From positions 1-64,000 of the forward strand of contig JAJOHG010000083.1 in the NCBI GenBank assembly GCA_021029095.1: a stretch of DNA of 64,000 bases, read 5' to 3'. The notes beneath the pieces were generated by a model. The model saw nothing but the letters and a program-made list of their open reading frames with translations. It did not search any database and was not told the origin of the DNA. The position numbers and the translations under genes are program-made. This DNA comes from Phellopilus nigrolimitatus. Its lineage: Eukaryota; Basidiomycota; Agaricomycetes; Hymenochaetales; Hymenochaetaceae. Each line of letters starts with the position of its first letter. The first letter of the stretch is position 1. Below are positions 10,733 through 23,500 of the stretch, in pieces.

Positions 10733-13732
10733 TACATACGGTGTGGTTGTCTGGGAAAGGACGGGCTGCCGCAGCGAAATACAGCGGATTTCTTGCAGAA
10801 CCTTATACATTGGCAATCTTTAATCGATTTTTGAATGGACCACTGTCTATGTGCACGCGGATGCACTTATCGATACTTTGCTGGTTCGGACGAAACGCAA
10901 AATTGCAAACAGCATGTCTACGATTGCCCTCGGTCTAATTTCGTTATCGGAGCTCGGTGATGAGCGTCAACTGTCACGAAATGAGATCCTTCAAGTATCG
11001 TTTCCAGCTCACCGGGTTTTCGTTTTCCAAAAGTCTTTCCAAGGATTGTCGAGAAACGCGGTGGCCCGGTGAGATTCATTGTCGTTTTAAAAATCATTGC
11101 TATCTACTGATACTGACTGAAGACAATCTATGTGAACAGATCCGAAAACCGATACAAGGGGTATCAAGGCCTTCAGGTTCCAACAGACGTACACTACCAA
11201 TGCGAACACGCGTGTTTTCTATCCAAGGCTCCTGACGGTTAGTGTTCGAAGAGAGTGCAAGAGTCAACCGACCATGTAAGCGATGATCGAGAGCGCCTTG
11301 TGAGACAATTGGTACATGTATATATTGTCCATCAAGAGCCAACTCGCGCACTTGGAAACTGGTCATTACGACATATGGACCTCATCAACAAGGGAATCTG
11401 TCTTGGAACGACGTATACCCTATCGAAGAGTCTGTTTTGCTTTCCATCAACTCGAGTGTGGCGTTTTCGAAAGGCTTTTCGTTCGTGCAATACGTCCCGG
11501 CGTCCCAGGCGCTCCGGATAGGTCGGCAGGATGCATGCAGAAAATTCGGTCCTGCGGAAGATGCTGCAACTACTTCGACTGTCTCGGCCGTATATCCGCG
11601 GAAGATCGGGGCGATACAAGTTGAAAGCATCCATCAGAATAGAGGCGCGAGCGAGATAATCGCGTTCCATTTGAGGGCCTCTGCGGAATCCGAAGCGATG
11701 ACATGCGAGTTGTGGGAACCATCGTGCATCCTTTCAAGAGCTCTCGGCGTTTGTTCGATTCTCTCCGTAATCCTTTCGCATGCGAGAAAATGCCGGCACT
11801 TATTCGAGTTCAAGATGGAGGTTGACCAGTACCAATTCGCAAAGAACACTATGGGCGGAGGCCGGAGTCTACGCTTCAACTCGTCTCTTACGAGTCACTC
11901 TGAAAATGTGTACTCACTGGAAATCTCGTCCAGCCCCCTTCACAATGCGCCCTCTGCCCTTGTTATTGGCCTTGATAAGCACGCTGTCTTGGCAGACTAC
12001 AGTCTCCGAAAGCATATGCTCAATGTGTGCGCCCGTCGACGGTGAGAAAGACGGGCCGTCATTCTAATCATCAGTACATCTCGACACATGCGAAATACGA
12101 AGCCGTACGGCAGGTGTTATGAAATCTAGAAAAGGGTATGTTGTATAGAAACTTCTCCAGATAACGTTCTGATTCACTAAGAGCAGTATCCTTCAGTGAA
12201 ATATCAAGCATTTGAATTCCATTATAACGTGGAGGGATTGCACCAAGGTCGGCCTCACTGCTCGTCCGCTCTGACAAGGCCGTCGTCATAGACTTCATGT
12301 ACAACGGGAAACTCATACCATATCTAAGACTTTCACCGACCCTGGAGGCCCATCGGCTGCTCGAATGAATGAGATATGACAACATGAAAAAACTTTAATC
12401 CGGACATACGCGTATACCCAGTCTACTGACTCTGAGCGCGCGCGTGACGGCACTTTGCGGGTGTCTAATAATCGGTTGCCAAGCGATCTGGACCTTCGAG
12501 CCTCACAGTGGTCGGTCTCGACTCTGGCGTCGTTCCTTTCGTACCGATGTACTATTTCTTCTCGACCAATCTGAAAGATAGGAGTCATCGGCAGGAGCTT
12601 GTATATTGTCAGAATCTTCTCCGGCTTCAATTTCGCGCGCCTCCTCGTATTACACTACACCAAATTCGTCGTCATTCTTGTGAATGAAACTACCTGTTTA
12701 GATGACGGAGGCAAGGTAGACCGAACACTTGGCTCCTATTTACTTGAAGTCCTCGTTCTAGTTCGCTGCGGGTCATCAATAATCAAGCGACCCGGTGCAC
12801 AAGGGGGCTACTGAGATACCTGATAGGCTGCTTGTGCTGGTCTGGACCAAAATTTTATATGCGCGTCTTGATGGGTGCACGGAAAGAGTTAAGAATTCCT
12901 TCAGCGGGGCCAGACTCAATTGCGCTTCTCATCCAATTAACGGCGCCGTACAAGAGCTCGGGAAAAGCACATTGTAGTCAGATTTACGAGGCTTCTTTCA
13001 AAGTTGGCCAAAAAACTGAAGAGAATAAATCACACCTTTTCGCAAGTTGAATTTTACAGAGAAAATCTCGAAGACATGATCACGAAATTAAGCTTTAGAC
13101 AACAAGCGCGATGATTTTCGCTCAAAGATCGGCGCGCCACAGTCAGTCACGCAGCTCGCAATCCGAACATAACACCGACGAATGTAGTCGACGAAGTCGG
13201 GACTCTCTTCAAGATAGGTATATCTCAGTCTTCATGTCAGATACTACTAAATCCGTTCTGCATGTGAGAGAATCCAGTATCTAATTCACTAACAAGTCGC
13301 GACCAACTCGAGACTTTGAAGCCTGGACGCCCCAGAACCAACTATCATTTAAACGCCTCGGTGATAGAGCTTTTTCTAAGCAGTGCCTAGAGCGCATATC
13401 GCTCTTCAAAAGATTCCGCTGGCCTAGACATAGTCGTGGTTGATCAAGATCTGCATCTTTCCAACACCCTCAAATAGACCACTCGGTAGCGAATGGGAAA
13501 AGACTCCGGATTTTGCAATAAAATTTCGGGGGTAACTACAAGTTCGCCGCCTCACGTGCCGGTTCATCAGAAATAAAATCGAGGGTGGTAACCAAGCAGA
13601 GATGCATCCATACGCAGAGTACAGCTGTATGATTATCAATAGCGGAAGCGTGGTTGTAAAAGTCGTCGACAGGATACATGGTTTCGTAAAGAGTTGGGAG
13701 TGGAACAGCAGGTGGAGCAAATCGAGAGCAAT
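10733..13732. other. 3-kb gene-poor region
   Basis: No gene is recognised. The longest open stretches are 11437-12045 (+, about 200 codons, containing FVQYVPASQALRIG) and two overlapping minus-strand frames in 12071-12630 (one contains SLKDTALSESERYLEKFLY). None has a recognisable domain, and the reading frames do not join by clear splice sites. The region may hold relics of one or two genes. Confidence 0.4.
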
Positions 13733-14445
13733 TCAATTTTCACTATACTCTGGCGCCCACATCGAATCCCACTTATCGAGAGAGTGCTCGGCATTGAACA
13801 CACCCATATGGTCTTCCTGGACCGTATAATCGGCGAAACATTGCGGTTCTGTCGATGAATGATTCAAAGAGCTTCCGAGATCAAGTTCGGGCGCTTGGTA
13901 AGTGTGCTCATGCTCGCGGAAAGGACCCGCCACAGGTCCAGTAGCTGCGACGCTCCAAGTCCCCCCTTCATGCGCGGGGAGAACCTAAGGGTAGACAGGT
14001 TAAGCGTTCTGAGGCAAACACAAGAAGCGAGCAAGCAAATACCTGTATGAATGTTCCCTCAATTGTAGTCTCGACGATGTGATCGAAGCCCTTTAGGTGA
14101 GGTATTCGAAGACGCTGCTGGCTCCCCGTCTCGCGACGCTTGTTATGCGGAGGGCACGCAGGAATACCGGCCTTAGTACACTCTTTGCATCGCTCGGAGG
14201 AGTGCGGAGGAGAGATATCGCACTACATGGGTTCTTTCAATCGCTTGTAACATAAGATCACCAAGAATGAAGCATCCTGCACTTACCTTCTTTTGCATAA
14301 AGGAGCACCTACCGCACGGTTTCATGTTACGCTTAGGTGCAGGGAGGTACGGAGGCGACGTAGTTGGCGGGGCTGCGTCCTTCGTGCTTGCGATAGAAGG
14401 GGACAAAGGCTCGTAAGTTGAGGCTAGTTCTGGGGCACGTTCCAT
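13733..14445 (-). CDS. Small Zn(II)2Cys6 protein, copy D (dispersed relative)
   Basis: A 196-aa protein from exons 14445-14287, 14222-14043 and 13984-13733; all phases are 0 and the frame closes on TGA. The zinc cluster is split by an intron just before the third Cys, exactly as in copies A-C: CGRCSFMQKK joined to CDISPPHSSERCKECTKAG. Its last spacing is seven residues (C-x7-C) instead of six, still within the GAL4-type range. The rest of the protein differs strongly from the 1-6 kb copies (ends WDSMWAPEYSEN), so it is an older paralogue. It is small, has no MHR domain, and is likely a nuclear DNA-binding protein. Confidence 0.75.
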
Positions 14446-16230
14446 TGTTGGTGATGAATGACGGGGGCACGGGGGACGATTGTATGTAGACTAAGTGTAA
14501 CTCCATTCGAGAAATTTATAGCTCCGTAGCGTCGCCGAGTCTCGTCTCGGCATACTACTCAGCTTTGCATCGGTGATGCTTCTCTGTAGGGAAGTTAATT
14601 TCCATAAGTCTAGATTTTCATTCAGAACTTGTTCAGAAGCCTCCGAAAAGGGTAGAAGAAGGCGCTCTACAGTAACGACGCTTTGAGATGCAGATCAGTA
14701 GTTGACGATTCGAAGATTAAAAAAAGTCATACAAATACCTCCTTACGTTCCGGGCCCGTAACCTCGTCATGGGAGCGGATTCATCAATCTATACAAAGCA
14801 TTGATCCCATTCGAGAATCGCTCGGGTATCCTGACAGCCATAAACCCCGACAAATACAATACAACTCGACCATAGTTTAGAAGACTTACAACAGCGAATC
14901 ATACTTTCGGAGAGTGTGTGAGAAGCTTATTCGTCGATAGACGTGCTCCTAGTGATTTCCGACCCGACAAGCATATGACAGCTGATCCTTTGGGAGAAGG
15001 CGCTTGTGAACGATACAATTCTCTGCTTAGTGCTTAAAATGCAAAGAAGCTGAAATTGTACGGCGTACCAATTGTCTTTAGAGTTACAAAATCCTACCAA
15101 GCTCGAAGTAGTTGCTGTGGAAAGAATGTATTTACAAACATGTTCCGTTGCAGTCGGTGACAGTTTTAGAAGCTCCAGAATTATGTGGTCCTGTCATGGA
15201 GACTGCGGAGAATTCAATGAATCTTGCCGCAGGCTTTCCAAAGAAGTGTCAAGACTGTAAAAGCTTATATGCAGTAGTGCGGTGTAAAACCTAAGTCGAA
15301 AAATGATTCGATCAGAATTTCCTTGGCCCATTGATAGAATTTTCTGCCAAAAATTAGTATTGCTTCGCCATTTCCGCGCAGTTGTTTGATCCTCTATTCA
15401 TCGATCGTGAGGAGTGTCGACGCCGTTCTCGTCATTTTGTCAGGTGTTGTGATGAGTTTTGCTTGGTTGTGTTATGCCATGAACAGCGCAACAGACCTTG
15501 TACTCGCAAAATTCTGATGCACGAATTCTCCGACGAGATAGGATCACCTATGAAATGCTGTGAGACACAGTCGCGAAGTCGTCTGGAGAAGCTGACTGAT
15601 AGTGTCGACAGATGTCATTTGAATACGTTTCTTGAGTCATCAGGATGTCTATCGAGCTCTTCCTTGCTATTTTCGCTCACGATAAATCCTCCGTGTTAGA
15701 CGGTCCATTTTTCTGTCACGGAGGAAGACACGGAAAACTTGATTTAGCATTTGCATCTAGTGAGAGTAAGCATCATCAACTTTGGTTTTTGGGAGAACTA
15801 GGAAGTCGTACTGAGCCATTTCCGTCGATCAGTTGCATGTATAAAACGGTTACAACGTCAGCGGACTAGACTCGTCTCTTTGTAGCAACAGATCACTTCT
15901 TTGCCTGTCAGTCCCTTGACAAGTTTTATCAGCATCAGAAGATAGCATGTCAGCCAGACTCTAGTTCATGAGAAAGTATCGCCAGTGACTGAAGCTTATA
16001 TACTCGTTGAAGCTCGATCCGGAGCCATGAAGAATCGAAAAAGAGGCCATTGTGTAGCTTCGACAAGCTGCTTTAATCGTTGATGAAGTATCAGAATTGT
16101 GGTGTGAACGTAATTGTTAAGTTGCGATATAATTTTTTGCTGGTAAAGGGTCGTTCATTTCCTTTAGATATCACTGAGCATCCAGCAATTTGTTGCACCT
16201 ACGATTGATGATCGCCAGTTCTGAAGAACA
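14446..16230. other. Gene-poor, AT-richer region
   Basis: There is no supported gene. A cysteine-rich open stretch of 105 codons at 15382-15699 and a short one at 15112-15294 (ending KKCQDCKSLYAVVRCKT) are open, but they do not assemble into a known zinc domain. Confidence 0.4.
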
Positions 16231-16833
16231 TACAGTGGAACCTCCCATACTGCATAAAGGTCGGTGGATGGGTCGGCTTATGCTTATTCAGAGGTTATGC
16301 AATACGAGAAACTTGACTTATTAGGTAATTAAAACCATTAAAATCAGAGGATAAGCTATGATGGCATTTATCGGGTTGCTATAACATCCCCTAAGCTGGA
16401 AAAAAAACCTGTGTGATATCAGGTTGTACAAGGCTCTTTGTGTGCTCTGCTCGCAGCTTTATTCTGAGTTGGTGGAGATGGCTGTGAGCCTGCCTGAAAT
16501 CCGGCTGAATGTTCAATGGCACCGGGATTCTCCCAAAAGACGGGGAAGGTCTGCGGAATGAGCACTGAGAGTATGTCAAATCCTCATCATAGCGTTGATA
16601 GGTGAAAAAATGCGGAAGAAAAATAATGAAAGTGTCGCAACCCGATGGCAACCGACCTCGCATAATGCATATCCATATTTAATTCACTCAAATTGGCTAT
16701 GCATTATGCATATATAGTTTTATGCATTATCATATAAGGATTTTCTATCTACCGACCCGGTGGAAACCCGGATCTATGCATTATGGGAGGTTATGCATTA
16801 TGAGAGTTATGCAATATGGGAGGTTCCACTGTA
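16231..16833. mobile_element. Pogo/Tc1-mariner-like MITE
   Basis: About 599 bases lie between perfect terminal inverted repeats CAGTGGAACCTCCCAT (16233) and ATGGGAGGTTCCACTG (to 16831), flanked on both sides by TA. Subterminal repeats of TTATGCATTATG type lie at the right end. The only long frame (minus, 16391-16663, 90 codons) is not a transposase. CAGTGGAACCTC-type ends with a TA duplication fit the Tc1/mariner-pogo superfamily. Confidence 0.85.
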
Positions 16834-17719
16834 GCTTGCCGTTATGGCGAACGGTAAACCTGTTGACGTAACGTAACGTCGTATCACTGCCACGTCCTTT
16901 CTCTTCTCTTTTCGACTACAATTTTCAGGACTAAGCCCGTTTTTGGTTTGGAATTATGCTATATCTTTGAAGCTTCACTTTTTCTCATCTATCATATAAA
17001 TCATTCGGGATCTTACGATCTGCAGTTTGACCCACTCGGACGTAGGAACAATGTCTCCCAGGCGTTCTCACTGACGCCTCAAGACACTGATGCGTAGCTC
17101 CGAAAGTTCTATTGAATCCCAGAGGTGCGATCTTCTTGTGTCCGTCTTCAATCTTACGAGAATCTATGCATCCAGAATATTTTCGGAAACAAAGTTATGA
17201 AGTCTGGATACCGTTTGCCGTTTTGTCCGGAGGGAGGCTAACTTTGGACGGTGACGTCGATGTTAAGAATCGAGTTTAAAATACAACTCAGAGAAGACAT
17301 GACGGCCCGCGCTGAAAGGAGCCTGCCGACAGTACTCCTTTGTATTCTGGTTACAAAACGGGTATTCCTTTGGTATAAGTTTTGATGGTGATCGTGTGAG
17401 TACTAGCTCCTTGCGACTGCTTCTCAGGATATACTCAATGGAATATCATTATCCTGGAACTATATCAAACTCAGTTTACACTTTAAAATCACCAGTGACA
17501 CGGGTTGATTTGACATGAAACTATCCACAACATTCTTCTTCCCCAATGTCTTAGGCCGAAGTCTCGAAGCACGCGTATCTTGTGGGCGATCACATGGAGG
17601 AATGAAGCCACCGGCTTCTTCTCGGATATGACAGCCTGGTTATATACTGGGTCGTTTAAGGATCCAGCTATGCGGATTAACCGTACCTGCCCATCGGCAT
17701 CTATTGACCACTGCTCACG
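16834..17719. other. Intergenic region upstream of hexosaminidase
   Basis: No open frame of note. The last few hundred bases should carry the promoter of the GH20 gene; a TATATA-like stretch lies at about 17641. Confidence 0.4.
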
Positions 17720-20089
17720 ATGAACTTTCTATATGTTTTATCTTTTGTAATGTCTATCTCAGTGAACGACGCTCTAGCTCTATGGCCTCGTCCCCGCTCC
17801 CTGGTATCAGGATCGTCCGCAATTAAGTTGACATCCGACTTCTCTATCAATGCAACATTTCCTTTTGTCCCTGAAGATCTTATCGCCGCCATCTCGCGCA
17901 CTCAATCGTACCTGCAGAACGATAAGCTTGAGCGCCTCGTCGTCGGACGTGGCGCCTCTGATGCCCCCACCGTCCAGGCTGCCCAGGAGCTGGAGCTTTT
18001 AACCGTATCCTTGACACCTAGCGGTGCTAATAATACTCCAGAGAGCATAACAGAAGTGTCACAGAAAGCTCTGGGGGATCGCGATGAGAGTTACACTCTT
18101 TCCATCCCTTCAGACGGTTCTTCTGCGACTTTGTTGGCGAATTCGACATTGGGTCTATTCAGAGGGCTAACGACGTTCACTCAGTTGTGGTACGAGCTTG
18201 AAGGCGAGAGTTATACGCTCCAGGCACCAATCGAAATCGTAGACTCTCCTGCGTTTGTGAGTGGTTTATATCTCCCCTAACTGTTCAATCGCATACGTGC
18301 TGACTTATCGATGAAAGCCATACCGCGGTTTTATGTTAGACACGGCGCGGAACTTGTGAGAGCACTGACGTATATTCAGTTTATTTGCCTGATATCAGAA
18401 ATACACATAGCTTCCCTGTCTTTGACATCAAGCAGACTCTGGACGCGATGAGCTGGGTCAAGGTCTGCTCGCGTCTTCATATTTAGCAGATTTTTGAATA
18501 ACCGCCTTGTCTTTTCTTCAGATCAATACCTTCCACTGGCATGTCACAGACAGCCAGAGCTTCCCAATCCAGGTCCCCGGTTTCATGGAACTCTCACAGG
18601 CGGGGGCGTACTCAAACAACTCCGTCTACTCACTCGCGGATGTACAGGACATAGTAAGCTATGCCGGCGAAGCGAGAGTAGCGTGCCTTTTATTTATTTA
18701 TTTGTGCTAACATCGGTGTCCGGTTTTAGAGAGGAATTGATGTCCTTATGGTTCGCCGCCGATGCACTATAATAGCGCCCAGTTTTTAATTTGGCTAATG
18801 ACTTCTGCTTTTCATATAAAGGAGATCGACACTCCAGGACACTCTTCGATTATTGGCAGGTCTCACCCGGAGCACATCGCTTGTTTCGAGGAATCGCCAT
18901 GGGCGACTTACGCAGGCGGTACGTTGACGGCAAAACTTTTGCTATCTGCCCACTCTATATTAACCGCACATAGAGCCCCCCGCCGGACAATTGCGTCTCG
19001 CATCCTCGTCGACAACGAACTTCACTGCGTCTCTCCTCGCTGCCGTCGCAAATTTGCTCCCGTCCTCGCTTTTCAGCACTGGCGGCGACGAAGTCAACAT
19101 TCCATGCTATGATGATGATCCACAGACACAGGCGGAGCTTAACGCTACTGGGCGAACGCTTGAGCAGGCGCTTAACGTGTTTACGCAGGCGACACATAGT
19201 GCGCTTAGGAATCTAGGGAAGACACCTGTTGTCTGGGAAGGTGGGCCGTATTAGAAACCACTTCTGATACAGTCGATTCAAGCTTTACTTGCTCAGAGAT
19301 GGTTCTTGATCACAATATAACTCTGGGAAACGACACAGTAGTAATGTGAATCGCTTTGTCTCCTTATCTAAGTCAAGATATGTTTCTGCTAAGCCAACTA
19401 TCCTTGTTCGTAGGGTATGGATATCATCGCAAGATGCAGCAGCTGTCGCAGCAAAAGGATTCCGGATCGTCCAAGGACCGTCGGACTACTTCTACCTTGT
19501 AAGTCTTGTGTATAACATGTCTGTTTTGGCTGAATATGCTCAGGATTGTGGTGCCGGAGGATGGCTGGGAAATGATGTTCAAAAGTCCGTGAAGAACTTA
19601 AGCCCATAGCCGATTTTCTGATTGGATTACGTTTTAAATTAGCATTGGCTGTGATCCCTTCAAAACGTGGCAAAAAGTGGGTTCAGTATACCGGCTCAAT
19701 CAAATAGCTTATTCTATCAAAATCATGCTAGGCCTACTCATTTGACCCTTACAATAACCTAACGGCGGAGCAATACAGCCTTGTTTTGGGTGGTATGTTC
19801 TACTACACGATTCCAAAAAACAAGTGTATTCAAAATTATTAAACCGTACCACAGGGCAGCAGCTTCTCTGGACCGAGCAATCTGGGCCTCAAAACCTCGA
19901 TCCTATTGCGTGGCCGCTGAAGTCTTCTGGACGGGCGGTAGCGTCGCGAGTGGTAGCCTGAACATATCAGAGGCGCTTCCGCGCTTGCACGCGATGCGCT
20001 TCCGCATGGTCCAGCGCGGAGTGCGTGCGATTCCGCTGCAACCAGAATGGTGTGCATTAAGACCCGGAGCTTGCGACGCGGATGCATAG
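17720..20089 (+). CDS. Beta-N-acetylhexosaminidase, GH20 (apparent frameshift near 3' end)
   Basis: A secreted exo-hexosaminidase that removes terminal GlcNAc/GalNAc from chitin oligomers or glycans. Thirteen exons are traceable. A signal peptide is at residues 1-21 (LYVLSFVMSISVNDALA); then come the N-terminal GH20b domain, the barrel motifs INTFHWHVTDSQSFP and EIDTPGHS, and the catalytic Asp-Glu pair in STGGDEVN (about 19081-19098). WISSQDAAA and GGQQLLWTEQSGP follow. Anomaly: in the last exon GGQQLLWTEQ...LDPIAW is in one frame, while the conserved continuation AAEVFWTGG and the C-terminus to TAG 20089 are in another. No intron bridges the two. The natural frame stops at 19959-19961. This indicates a loss of about 10 or 13 bases near 19911-19917, or a sequence error. 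One intron (after GAA at 18671) may be GC-AG. Confidence 0.85.
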
Positions 20090-20551
20090 AAAGTGATATG
20101 GTGTTTTCTTCTGGGCTCAAGGAATCTTGGATACGCAACACATGCATTTGTTGCCCTTTTATAGATTGTTGGATGGCTCTGTGCCAGTGCTCTTCGATCA
20201 GAAACATAATTATCGTAGGCTAGCGTCTAAAATCTGGCGCTGATTATGAAGACTGTCTGCAATATACGCCAATGTCTTGTCTAAGCTAGGCGGCTCACTT
20301 TTTACGATGAGGCAGGCAGATATATCTCTTCAATCTCATGCGACCGAGAATCCAGCTTTTTACTTCTTGTCGTCAATGGAGTCTGGACGGTCTGAATCGA
20401 TTTTGAAGTTGCATTCCTGCGAAGAGGCGCACGTGATTGATTCTCACGCCCACAACTCGAAACGCGTCGTCTGCAATTCTGATGAATCCCAACTGCACCA
20501 CTTTCTCTTGCTTTCAACCGTCGTCAAATTCCGCGCGAGTCTGTGGAAAAG
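20090..20551. other. Short intergenic region
   Basis: About 460 bases between the hexosaminidase and V-ATPase genes. It presumably holds the terminator of the former and the promoter of the latter. No further gene is seen. Confidence 0.4.
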
Positions 20552-23500
20552 ATGGGGGATGATGAGCATCCAACGTTCTTTCGTATGGGAATTTTTGCCT
20601 TAAATGTTGATAATGCGCTCAATCATCGGCCGCCACAGACTCCGAGGCCATGAGCCTCGTGCAACTCATCATACCAACGGAAGTCGCCCACGACGCTGTT
20701 TATGAGCTCGGCGAGCTCGGAAACGTCCAGTTCAAAGATGTATGTTGGATCATTTTCCTATTATAACTATTGCTAACAAGTAAACAGCTTAACCCAGACG
20801 TTAATCCCTTCCAACGTTCATATGTCGCCGAGATACGACGCATCGACGAGATGGCCAGACGGGTCCGTTTCTTTGCGGCGCAAACAGAGAAGGAGAAGGA
20901 TCCCATACGTGTCAGGCCTTTGTACGAGTCGGCGTTGATGATGATCACGGTCGGTCCGCGCGGCCCTCAGACAATCGACGAGCTCGACGTTCAGCTCGCA
21001 GAGCATGAGAAGAGACTAGTGCAAATGAACGACAGCTACCAGACGTTGAGCGACCGCCTGAGGGAGCTCATTGAAGCGAGACATGTTCTTCGCGAGACTG
21101 CTGTTTTCTTCCAGAAGGTGCGTATCGACAGTCTCGGTTTGTGGCGTAGAGCGCGTTCACCGACATGCTACCAGGCTGAGGGACACCAGAGCGAAATTCG
21201 AACGTCATTCGATGATAGCGCTGCACCTTTGCTTCAGCATGATGATACTGAGAATCAGTTCTCAGCGAGCCAATTTTTGTCTGGAGGCTTCGACTTGGAG
21301 TGCGTTTTTCTGATGAACGTTTCTGTCGATTATACTCATCTTTCCACAGATTTGTTTCCGGAACAATTGAGCGCTCTCGTATGCCTACGTTCGAGCGCGT
21401 ATTATGGCGTGTACTGAGAGGAAACTTGTACATGAACCACACCGACATCGAGGAGCCGTTCATCAACCCTGCTACTGGTGAGGAGACACGTAAAAATGTG
21501 TTCATCATCTTCGCGCACGGAGAGGCATTGCTCGCGAAGATTCGCAAGGTTGCGGAGTCAATGGGTGCGACGCTTTATCCTATCGATGCAAACGCGGACA
21601 AGCGTACGGACGCTCTGCGTGATGTAAACACGCGTCTCGAAGACCTTTCGACTGCGCTATACAACACAGGCCACAACAGGCGTATGGAACTGAATGCGCT
21701 TGGTGACAACTTAACAAAGTGGCAAGATGTAGTGCGCAAAGAGAAGTTGATTTACGAGACGCTGAACTTGTTCAACTACGATGTGAGGCGTAAGACGCTA
21801 CTTGCAGAGGGCTGGGTTCCGACGAGGGACATCGTAAATATCCAACTTGCTTTGAGGCACGCAACAGTACGTCTTTGTGCTCAGATTTGTAACGTGTTGA
21901 CTCAACTTCTTTACAGGAGGAGTCTGGCACTAATGTCCCACCGATTTTGCACGAGCTCCGCACGAATAAGAAGCCTCCGACTTTTGTCCGCACAAACAAG
22001 TTCACGGAAGGCTTCCAAGCTATCATGGATAGCTACGGTATTGCGACATATCAGGAGGTCAATCCAGGTCTGTTTGCGGTCATCACATTCCCATTCCTGT
22101 TTGCTGTCATGTTTGGCGACATTGGTCACGGATCGATCCTCTTCATCGCTGCTCTCGCTATGATTGCGTCGGAGAGGAGGCTCAAGCATGCTGACCTCGG
22201 AGAAGTAAGCCGTTTTTGATTTTGTCACCTATACGGCTCTGATTCTTTTCTTTCCTTTTTTCTTGCAGATTATGGGTACATTCTATTAGTGAGTCGCATT
22301 TCGCCCTATTTTCTACCTTTTTTTTGATTCCTCTTCAGCGGTCGTTACATCATTCTTTTGATGGGCATCTTCTCCATTTATACTGGATTGATGTACAATG
22401 ACATCTTCTCAAAGTCATTGCACCTCTGGCATTCCGGTTGGGATTGGCCCGAGTCTGAGGGCAATGAATCTACGGAAGCAGTCTCCAATGCACACGTCTA
22501 TCCATTTGGTCTCGATCCGGCATGGCACGGTGCGGACAATGCACTTATCTTTACCAACTCTTACAAGATGAAGATGTCGATCGTTTTGGGTGTCATTCAT
22601 GTATGTGCTTTTCCGTTCTCCGCTGAGAACTAATCGCATTGAACAGTTTTTGTAAAGATGACATTTGCCCTCTGCTTGCAACTCCCCAACCATTTGCGCT
22701 TCAAAAGGGTATTCGATATCTACAGTAACTTTGTCCCACAAATGATTTTCCTTCAGTCGATCTTTGGCTATCTTGTTATCTGCATCCTTTACAAATGGAG
22801 CGTCGATTGGTCGCAGGCTCCGATTCAGCCGCCGTCTCTGCTGAATATGATCATTGGCATGTTCCTATCGCCAGGTACCATTGAGTCCGACTCTCAGCTG
22901 TACCCTGGGCAAGGGATGGTTCAAGTCGTACTTCTGGGCTTGGCCGGTATTTGCGTACCATGGCTGCTGATTTTGAAGCCATACGTGGAGTGGCAGGAGA
23001 TGAACAAGATTCACAAACAGGGGTACGTTGGACTGAACCACGGGGAGGATGGACCTAGGATGAGTGGTGACTTGGAAGGCGAAGAAGAGGGTAATGGGCG
23101 TGTTATCGCAGAGGCCATGGACGAGGATGTTGTATGTGCTGTTTCGGAATGATCGATTTCTCCCACTAAACACTCCATTCATATTCTTTTCTTCTTGACA
23201 GGAGCAACACGACTTCAGCGAGGTGGTGGTGCACCAGGTTATCCACACGATTGAGTTCTGTCTTGGATGCATTTCGCACACGGCGTCGTATCTGCGTCTG
23301 TGGGCTTTGTCCCTTGCACATGCGCAGCTGTCGGAGGTCTTGTGGTCGATGACTGTCGGGATCGCACTTGGATGGAGCGGGATCTTTGGGACGATTGGGC
23401 TTGTCGTGATCAGCCTCGTGTGGTTCACGTTGACGATTTTCATCCTGTGTGTGATGGAGGTAGGCGAACTTCTCTCACACCTCATGCCCGAAGCAGCTCG

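Noticed and set aside
11437..12045. 202-codon plus-strand frame as a gene
   Set aside because: No motif, no convincing splice partners, and several frames are equally open around it.
15112..15700. Possible extra Zn2Cys6 gene (KKCQDCKSLYAVVRCKT, then a cysteine-rich frame)
   Set aside because: The remaining cysteines do not fall into C-x10-C-x2-C-x6-C with any splice choice I could find.
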